Shown here: one piece after another, positions 5,501-9,844 of the stretch
Layout of the letters: every line of letters begins with the position of its first letter
Numbering within the stretch: position 1 is the stretch's first letter
The notes under the pieces: model-generated
What the model saw: the letters and a program-made list of their open reading frames with translations, nothing else
Databases searched by the model: none
Told to the model about the DNA's origin: nothing
DNA from: Chitinispirillales bacterium
Lineage (GTDB): Bacteria; Fibrobacterota; Chitinivibrionia; Chitinivibrionales; Chitinispirillaceae
Length of the DNA stretch: 9,844 nucleotides
Reading direction: 5' to 3'
Assembly (NCBI GenBank): GCA_031254445.1
Contig: JAIRUL010000011.1
Location: forward strand, 1 to 9,844
Program-made: the position numbers and the translations under genes

Positions 5501-8105
5501 AGGGTATCCATCCAACGGCAAGGAGATGCTGCGCGTTCAGGTCGGCGCGCCGGGGACGTATGAAATTTTCTCGCAAGGCAAGGCGGAGGTGTCGGCGCGG
5601 CTTTACGCAAAGGACAAGAAGACGGAAATCGCGCGGAGCGGGAGCGATCAGCGCGACTGGAACTTTATAATAGCGGAAAAGCTAGACAGCGGCACGTACT
5701 ATTTGCAGCCGGCAATGGGCCAGTCTTGGCCGTGGATGCTGCCGATAAAAATCTTCATGCGCCGTGCGGTAGACACGCTCGCTCAAACCGTAAAGTTAAG
5801 CGGCGCGGAGGGCGAAAAGAGAAAGGTGCAACTGTCGGGCAAGCAGGTAGTTATCCCGATAGAGATCCAATCCGGCGACGTGCTTACGCTTACCGCAAGG
5901 AGCAGCGTAAACGTTGTCTGCGAACTCTCGGCTGTCAACAGTAAATCTCCAATAGGCCGCCGCAGCGGAAAACGGGTCATCCTCTCCGCGCCGGTAGAAA
6001 AGGGCGCGAGGTACAACCTGAAAATTTGGCCCGAAGACAGAATCAACGACGAAGCGTCAATCGAGATGAAAACCGTAACGGCGATTCCGCTCGCATACAG
6101 CAAGGCGCGCAGCGGCGTTACCGGAACCGCGGAGAAGGGGGGCAATAGCGCCGTCTTCTATAGGATAAACGGCGTAGACGCAGGCCCAGGGCACTATGAG
6201 TTGATAACGACCGAAAACGAGATAAGCCGCGCGTCCGGCGTGAACGCAGTGAATAGGGCATTTGAGGAAGAAGAGAGTTCGATAATCGCGAGCGCGGGGA
6301 AGAGCTTATTTATCGAAGCCGCGTTTAGGTCGCCGGAGAAATTCCGCTTCATGCTTTCCCCTGTGTTAATCACGGACGTAAGCGAGATATTGGAGAAGAA
6401 CAAGGGGAAGTCTGAAACAGCCGATAAGCACCGCAACTCCAAGAATCACATAAAGTACACAGAGCGCGGAGAGCTGCCGATAACGATAAAGCAGAATAAG
6501 GAGAAGATATTCGCCATAGACGCGCCCGCGCAAAAATTCGGCGTGGTAACGCTCACTGCGCCTAGCGGCCAGCCGATGGCCGGGCTCTCAGCGCCGCCTC
6601 AGGCGGCTGACTTTGTGCGAAGCGGGATGCCCGTCGCGGGCGGCCAGTACGTAGACAAAAACGTCTGCAAGGCCGCCGTCCTCCCCGGCGACACCGGCAG
6701 GATAATAAGCTGGAACGCGCAAACGTCCGGCGCGTCGGAGATGAACGGCGCGCTCATGATGAGGAATTACACGGTAGAGAAAGCCGACACGCTAAAAATC
6801 GGCAGGGTGGCTTGGAACGCGAAAGCGTCTATGGCCAAAGAGTACCGCATAGCGCCGAATAGCAACCGCGCCGTAACCGTAAAACTCTCGCCGCGCACAG
6901 GCGCAGCGTATGTGTCGGCGTCCGGCAAGCGCAGCATGTACTACGGCGGAGAGGACGGCGCGGAGTACACAGTCGAGCCCGACGGAGGAAGACTCTTCCT
7001 TTTTGGCGACGCGGAGGGCGACGACGAGGAGGGCGGCGGCATAGAGCTTGAGATGTACGCGCTCTCCCCGCAGGCAAACGACAAGCGCAAGCGGCAAACG
7101 GACGAGCTGACTGCGGGCGCGGAAACGGTCAAACAATTCTTGATTGACACAAGGGAGGCGGTAAGAATCAAAAACGACGCGCAATCGTCAATGCGCTTGT
7201 TTCTCTCCGGGGCGGCCGAGAGCGCGGATTGGATAAACAAATCCGGCCAGATAACCGCAAACATTAAAAACGGCCATAAGCTGACGAAAGAAGGCGGAAT
7301 GCTGTTTGTCAACTATGCCGCCGGCATAGGGAAGCTAAAGCTGTGCAAGGACGACGGCAACCAAGCCGCGCTAAACGATTGCCGCTGGGGCGAGCCGGTC
7401 AAAAAAGATAACGCCCCCGTCATAAAAGAGCTGTCAAAGCTGACAATGGCCGACGGCGTCAATTGGTATTCTGTAGAATTAACGGAACCCGCCCACCTAA
7501 GCCTCCACGCCCCCGCGCCCGCCGCCGCCGTAACCGTCTCCGGCGGGAAAATCCGCGACTACGAGGAGTTTTGGGAAGACTTGACGTGGAACCTCCCCCT
7601 CCCCGAGGGCAAGTTCACAATAGGCATAAAACCGCTAACCGGGCGTTCGCTCGCGGGCGTCCCGCTCGCGGTAGGATTCTACCCGATACGCACATTGACG
7701 GAGGAGAAACCGATAGAGATGCACCTAATGGCGTCGCAAAAACGCTTAATCAAGTTCGACATCAAAAAGAAAGGCAACATCGGCCTAGGTATGTCCACCC
7801 AAGGCCAGTCAGCCGAGGCGACGCTGCTTGACGCAAAGGGGAAAAGCATCACAAAAGGCAGCCAAATCTTCACGAAGTTAGACAAGGGGACATACCACAT
7901 CCTCCTATCCGCCCCACCGTCGTCAACGCAAAGCGCTTCAAGCGTAAAGCTATACCTATTCGGCCAGTCCGCCCCGCCCGCAAGCCCGCCCAACGAGGTG
8001 ATCCAGTGGATAATAAAAGACGGTACCGGAGAGAGGCCGCTGTCGTCGTCGGCAGGCCGGCAACCGGCAAATAGCTCGCTGCTCGGCGGGTTAATGGGGG
8101 AATAG
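2583..8105 (+). CDS. Giant secreted protein with repeated PPC-like beta-sandwich modules
   Basis: An 1840-residue protein that I do not recognise by name. It has a signal peptide: a basic start with K11 and R13, a hydrophobic core at residues 14-32, and likely cleavage after LYA (residue 33). The mature part shows many cycles of the pattern hydrophobic strand, G-x-Y-x-[IV] strand, a turn, then L-x-x-G-x-Y. Examples are GIYKIETLG followed by FLPGSYMVVAE, KGRYLVESFG followed by LEKGAYKLYS, and LDKGTYHILLS near the C-terminus. This resembles tandem pre-peptidase C-terminal-like domains. Residues about 227-285 form an acidic and Arg/Ser/Gly-rich linker. Cysteines are rare, and I see no protease, glycosidase or sorting motif. 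The start has AGAGAG at 2569-2574. A periplasmic or surface structural or binding role is inferred from architecture only. The stop codon abuts the antitoxin ATG. GC is high, and skew reverses along the gene. Confidence 0.75.
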   Translation: MKNSNSLSALKARCLALAAILLAALPADFLLYAQDPVFATKEPLAYELSVRKEPLDYEHSVLVFASEASARGRREYALTARAWGRYAVEVKSAEGVSVEVVDKLRGAIARSGLSGEKDGRLEVFLEAGDYKVFTEGPPDAVGTLSLTVSRFSVVEDGSKGGYGYLRPFEQASSKLGALEARAWWIFVPRDTLVYIEAMGRRLGALAVFRNGDWLAAESGAKAQELADGDGDEEGREHLNDVYDDEYGNRSRRSRRGGYGDEYGGDDEERGIHSGQAAGQPPEPDFVNRSVPEKALNGLRIIRRLERGKHLVVAYGGGADQYTVSDAASPLYVSWMLKPLDPSRQLSAKVNAGGVNRYAVPPKTKYLIESVDKKTLRVDYNIINKDGGMGQAYGDTLRSHPLFRTNPIGAIEFSDRSSGQQVLSVSGAPGAGFKITPIGSLRLDYTPKESGEHRLFTVHTNYAGDNIGASGILVDLKDTSILALRVDTVSSDRPVRRKFNAFGAEQTSYVWVDETGAYTFSPSGGASNFHWRVKRFYVSEPRNYKAPSWMAGRSDVSLSKGLYVIEINTQGNIGAASFALFGKRLGSESLIKPLEPNPSIDIKPLTLEKGRAYRFYLNDQGAEYASIVVERYPAPPSENTAALYLTGEAAEKAELGTSQSAELKIGTPQYVSLGVKGIKAYGFTIGEAGIYKIETLGRMHTKLTARDRFGGLSYSRSGNGVGRNALIAEYFLPGSYMVVAETVGKSAGRMGVVLTKGEMVYGGRLQSGVDSRAAVKENGAVAYDFTADKKGRYLVESFGPSSEERGDSRMGKRLEDSNGWPLFRHGLKSPMTVELEKGAYKLYSLPAAYENYRVTRIEEAAERRTKVSGAGPHKININEPVTAVWVEASGKPQLPARFLFETTASAEMKISLSPDFNGELVSMAGKDTALIKFDGVHSGVLRRGKYEIRVTPKSPRNHQPYELSVAATDLFDGIGYPSNGKEMLRVQVGAPGTYEIFSQGKAEVSARLYAKDKKTEIARSGSDQRDWNFIIAEKLDSGTYYLQPAMGQSWPWMLPIKIFMRRAVDTLAQTVKLSGAEGEKRKVQLSGKQVVIPIEIQSGDVLTLTARSSVNVVCELSAVNSKSPIGRRSGKRVILSAPVEKGARYNLKIWPEDRINDEASIEMKTVTAIPLAYSKARSGVTGTAEKGGNSAVFYRINGVDAGPGHYELITTENEISRASGVNAVNRAFEEEESSIIASAGKSLFIEAAFRSPEKFRFMLSPVLITDVSEILEKNKGKSETADKHRNSKNHIKYTERGELPITIKQNKEKIFAIDAPAQKFGVVTLTAPSGQPMAGLSAPPQAADFVRSGMPVAGGQYVDKNVCKAAVLPGDTGRIISWNAQTSGASEMNGALMMRNYTVEKADTLKIGRVAWNAKASMAKEYRIAPNSNRAVTVKLSPRTGAAYVSASGKRSMYYGGEDGAEYTVEPDGGRLFLFGDAEGDDEEGGGIELEMYALSPQANDKRKRQTDELTAGAETVKQFLIDTREAVRIKNDAQSSMRLFLSGAAESADWINKSGQITANIKNGHKLTKEGGMLFVNYAAGIGKLKLCKDDGNQAALNDCRWGEPVKKDNAPVIKELSKLTMADGVNWYSVELTEPAHLSLHAPAPAAAVTVSGGKIRDYEEFWEDLTWNLPLPEGKFTIGIKPLTGRSLAGVPLAVGFYPIRTLTEEKPIEMHLMASQKRLIKFDIKKKGNIGLGMSTQGQSAEATLLDAKGKSITKGSQIFTKLDKGTYHILLSAPPSSTQSASSVKLYLFGQSAPPASPPNEVIQWIIKDGTGERPLSSSAGRQPANSSLLGGLMGE
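2703..2768 (+). repeat. 33-bp in-frame tandem duplication at the mature N-terminus
   Basis: Two adjacent 33-bp units (2703-2735 and 2736-2768) differ at four positions. They encode KEPLAYELSVR and KEPLDYEHSVL, just after the signal peptide of the large secreted protein. This is an in-frame 11-residue duplication that has begun to diverge. Confidence 0.85.
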
Positions 8106-8327
8106 ATGAATAAAGTGACCGCAGCGTCAACAGCATTAATACGAGAAATAGAATCTCTACCGGAAGAATCGGTTGCGGAAGTTCTTGATTTTGTTGTTTT
8201 TTTGAAAGAAAGAAAAAAAGCATCTAAGCCGTCAAGCAAAATATCCATAGAAGAAGCCCATGGTATTTTTAGGGATTTGAAAGGGATGGATACGACAATA
8301 GAGCGGGATGAGGGAGAGCGAATATGA
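8106..8327 (+). CDS. DUF2281/VapB-like antitoxin
   Basis: A 73-residue protein with the pattern REIESLPEESVAEVLDFVVF at residues 13-32, typical of DUF2281-type antitoxin partners, followed by a charged, disordered-looking middle (KERKKASKPSSK). Its tail, EEAHGIFRDLKGMDTTIERD, resembles the toxin-binding ends of VapB-like proteins. These normally neutralise a PIN-domain VapC toxin and repress their own operon. The ATG at 8106 directly follows the TAG of the large gene, and its Shine-Dalgarno GGGGG (8096-8100) lies inside that gene. It overlaps the next ORF by 4 bp (ATGA), as toxin-antitoxin pairs often do, yet the downstream ORF is not a complete VapC. GC falls sharply at its first codon, which suggests acquired DNA. 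The family call is by pattern only. Confidence 0.7.
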   Translation: MNKVTAASTALIREIESLPEESVAEVLDFVVFLKERKKASKPSSKISIEEAHGIFRDLKGMDTTIERDEGERI

Positions 8328-8698
8328 ATATAGTGGATTCTTCCTTAATCTATACACAAGATAACCATTTTGAAAAATTAGAAAATGTGCATTATTTTGA
8401 ACGCTACACGCTCAACAGGGTCGGTAAAGCCGATGCGTATAAGATTATTGCAGGAGCGCACGGCGGCAACGCTAACGCCGCAGCCGGAACTCTCCGTAAA
8501 TACGGCATTTATTATATTATCAACAACGAGCTGGTGATTGCGTTGACAAAAGTGACATCGGAGATTGCGGAAGAGATTATAAATATACACCCCCAAAAGG
8601 TCATAGCCCTCGATCGGCTTTTTGCGGGTAACGATGAATTAAAAACCAATACTGCCTTGCAGATGAGGGATGCGGGCGTGGAGTTTAGGACGGTATGA
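8324..8698 (+). CDS. Methyltransferase (type III Mod-like) C-terminal remnant, possibly fused to a toxin start
   Basis: A 124-residue ORF. Residues about 57-124 (LRKYGIYYIINNELVIAL, then LDRLFAGNDELKTNTALQM, ending DAGVEFRTV) resemble the extreme C-terminus of type III Mod-like DNA methyltransferases. The catalytic N6-adenine motifs of a full Mod are absent. The first residues, MNIVDSSL, look like the opening strand of a PIN-domain toxin such as VapC, which would normally follow the antitoxin just upstream. The ORF could therefore be a deletion product joining a toxin start to a Mod tail, or a small conserved stand-alone protein. It has a good Shine-Dalgarno (AGGGAG, 8311-8316), a 4-bp overlap with the antitoxin gene and a 1-nt gap to the PHP-ATPase gene, so it is probably still translated. 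Both assignments come from recalled family patterns. Confidence 0.5.
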   Translation: MNIVDSSLIYTQDNHFEKLENVHYFERYTLNRVGKADAYKIIAGAHGGNANAAAGTLRKYGIYYIINNELVIALTKVTSEIAEEIINIHPQKVIALDRLFAGNDELKTNTALQMRDAGVEFRTV

Positions 8699-8699
8699 T

Positions 8700-9844
8700 A
8701 TGGCGGGGAGCGATATGGCTAGTTTATTTCAAAACGGTTCGATGTGGCTGCGCGCGGATTTTCATTTACACACGAAAGCCGACAAAGAATTTAATTATTC
8801 TGGTGTAGAGAACGACTATGTGAATGCTTACGTGCGCAAGCTTGTAGAGCAGGACATTCGTGTTGGTGTTATAACGAATCATAATAAATTTGACATTGGA
8901 GAGTATAAAGCCATATCCAAACGAGCGCACAAGGAACAAATCTACGTACTACCGGGAGTGGAATTGTCCGTAAATGATGGGGCAAACGGGGTTCATGCGT
9001 TAGTTATTTTTGACCCTCATGATTGGTTAGATGGTAGCAACGACTATATCAACCAGTTTATTACTACAAATTTTGTGGGAAAGCACAATTTTGAGAATAG
9101 TAACGGGCGATCCAACAATAGCTTGAAAGAAACATTAGAGCAGCTTGACTCATTAAACAAGAACCATTTTATAATAATGGCTCACGTGGAACAGAAAGGT
9201 GGTTTGCTATATGAATTTGATGGTGGTAGAATAGCAGAGTTAGGTAAAAACCCGTTGTTTAGAAGCAGTGTTATTGGGTTTCAAAAGGTACAACTAACCA
9301 ACGATTTAAAAAACAAGCTAAACACGTGGCTAGAAAATAAGATACCTTGTTGTGTTGAGGGTAGCGACCCGAAATCCATTGATGAGATAGGAAGGGGGGA
9401 GCGCTGCTTTATTAAGCTGGGAGAGTTTAATTTTGAGGCTGTTCAATACGCACTAATGGGGTCTAATAGAATAAGTTCTAAAGAGTATCCTAAAATCTGT
9501 AATTCTTATATTAAATCAATTACTTTTGAGGGTGGGCTACTGAAAGGTAAAAAAATATCTTTTTCACCGGAACTTAATAGTATAATAGGGATACGGGGAA
9601 GCGGGAAATCATCGGTGCTTGAAATTTTGAGGTATGCGTTAGATATTCCGTCAGGAACCAAGGCCGTAGACCAGATGTACAAAAATGATCTTATTAAGCA
9701 TGTGTTAAGAAGCGGTGGAAAAACAATCGTAGAAATAACGGATAGGTATGATAGGACATATACAATATGTCGCATTTATGGACAAAAAGAAGATATATAC
9801 AAAGACGGTATACTACAACACGATATTACCCTCGACGCGATTTT
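8700..9844 (+). CDS. PHP-domain/P-loop ATPase, TrlF-like (3' end outside the window)
   Basis: A reading frame open from the ATG at 8700 to the window edge: 381 complete codons plus two bases, no stop. The N-terminal part is a PHP (polymerase and histidinol phosphatase) domain: DFHLHT at residues 20-25, TNHN with H61, PGVE with E88, and MAHVE with H162. The last motif reads GSDPKS (221-226), where PHP proteins usually have a histidine as in SDAHS. The ATPase begins near residue 270, with Walker A GIRGSGKSS at 297-305; Walker B would lie beyond the window. This order matches proteins annotated as TrlF-family AAA-like ATPases, found in defence islands. A metal-dependent hydrolase controlled by an SMC/ABC-like ATPase is the inferred role. 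The alternative ATG at 8715 has GGGGAG at 8705-8710. GC is much lower than in the upstream genes (about 35% at 9061-9120), suggesting transfer. Confidence 0.75.
   Translation, partial: MAGSDMASLFQNGSMWLRADFHLHTKADKEFNYSGVENDYVNAYVRKLVEQDIRVGVITNHNKFDIGEYKAISKRAHKEQIYVLPGVELSVNDGANGVHALVIFDPHDWLDGSNDYINQFITTNFVGKHNFENSNGRSNNSLKETLEQLDSLNKNHFIIMAHVEQKGGLLYEFDGGRIAELGKNPLFRSSVIGFQKVQLTNDLKNKLNTWLENKIPCCVEGSDPKSIDEIGRGERCFIKLGEFNFEAVQYALMGSNRISSKEYPKICNSYIKSITFEGGLLKGKKISFSPELNSIIGIRGSGKSSVLEILRYALDIPSGTKAVDQMYKNDLIKHVLRSGGKTIVEITDRYDRTYTICRIYGQKEDIYKDGILQHDITLDAI

Noticed and set aside
7679..8248. Open minus-strand frame of 189 codons spanning the end of the large gene and the antitoxin
   Set aside because: It overlaps two better supported genes. 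Its composition (Ser/Pro/Phe-rich) is what an antisense reading gives, and it has no recognisable domain.
8324..8698. Complete VapC toxin partnering the antitoxin
   Set aside because: Only the first eight or so residues resemble a PIN start. The later acidic PIN residues are not seen, and the C-terminal half fits a methyltransferase tail better.
9506..9775. Minus-strand frame of 89 codons near the right edge
   Set aside because: It lies opposite the PHP-ATPase frame, which has clear motifs including Walker A in the same stretch.

Overview
The window comes from a bacterium that uses Shine-Dalgarno sequences (AGGGAG at 261-266, GGGGG at 8096-8100, AGGGAG at 8311-8316). Most of it is GC-rich coding sequence with short AT-rich spacers. 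A signal peptide on the largest protein fits secretion, and a Gram-negative host is likely, but nothing here fixes the phylum. The spacers carry a recurring TTTGACTTT/AAAGTCAAA word and small palindromes, which look like a genome-specific repeat vocabulary.

Layout. Positions 1-277 hold repeats and hairpins. At 278-1762 (+) lies a YjgR/DUF853-type HerA-like P-loop ATPase. It converges on rimI (1867-2322, -), a ribosomal-protein-alanine acetyltransferase. The 104-bp gap between them holds a terminator-like hairpin and a perfect 17-bp inverted repeat. A 260-bp divergent spacer with two strong hairpins separates rimI from a gene of 1840 codons (2583-8105, +). That gene encodes a secreted protein that appears to be built from many beta-sandwich modules similar to PPC domains, with no enzymatic domain I can recognise.

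Exactly at the stop codon of this large gene the composition drops (40 G+C in the last 60 bases before 8100, 22 in the next 60). A compact, different-looking operon then begins: a DUF2281/VapB-like antitoxin (8106-8327); a 124-residue ORF overlapping it by 4 bp, whose C-terminal half looks like the tail of a type III DNA methyltransferase (8324-8698); and, one base later, a PHP-domain plus P-loop ATPase gene of the TrlF-like kind (8700 to past the window edge). I read this as the edge of a horizontally acquired defence island, with a partly eroded restriction-modification or toxin-antitoxin part and a still open PHP-ATPase.

The first two genes are housekeeping-like and independently transcribed. 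The large secreted protein has its own leader. The last three genes are coupled by overlaps or a 1-nt gap and are probably co-transcribed. The most interesting points are the PHP-ATPase, the chimeric-looking small ORF before it, the unassigned giant secreted protein, and a G-to-C strand skew reversal inside both long plus-strand genes.
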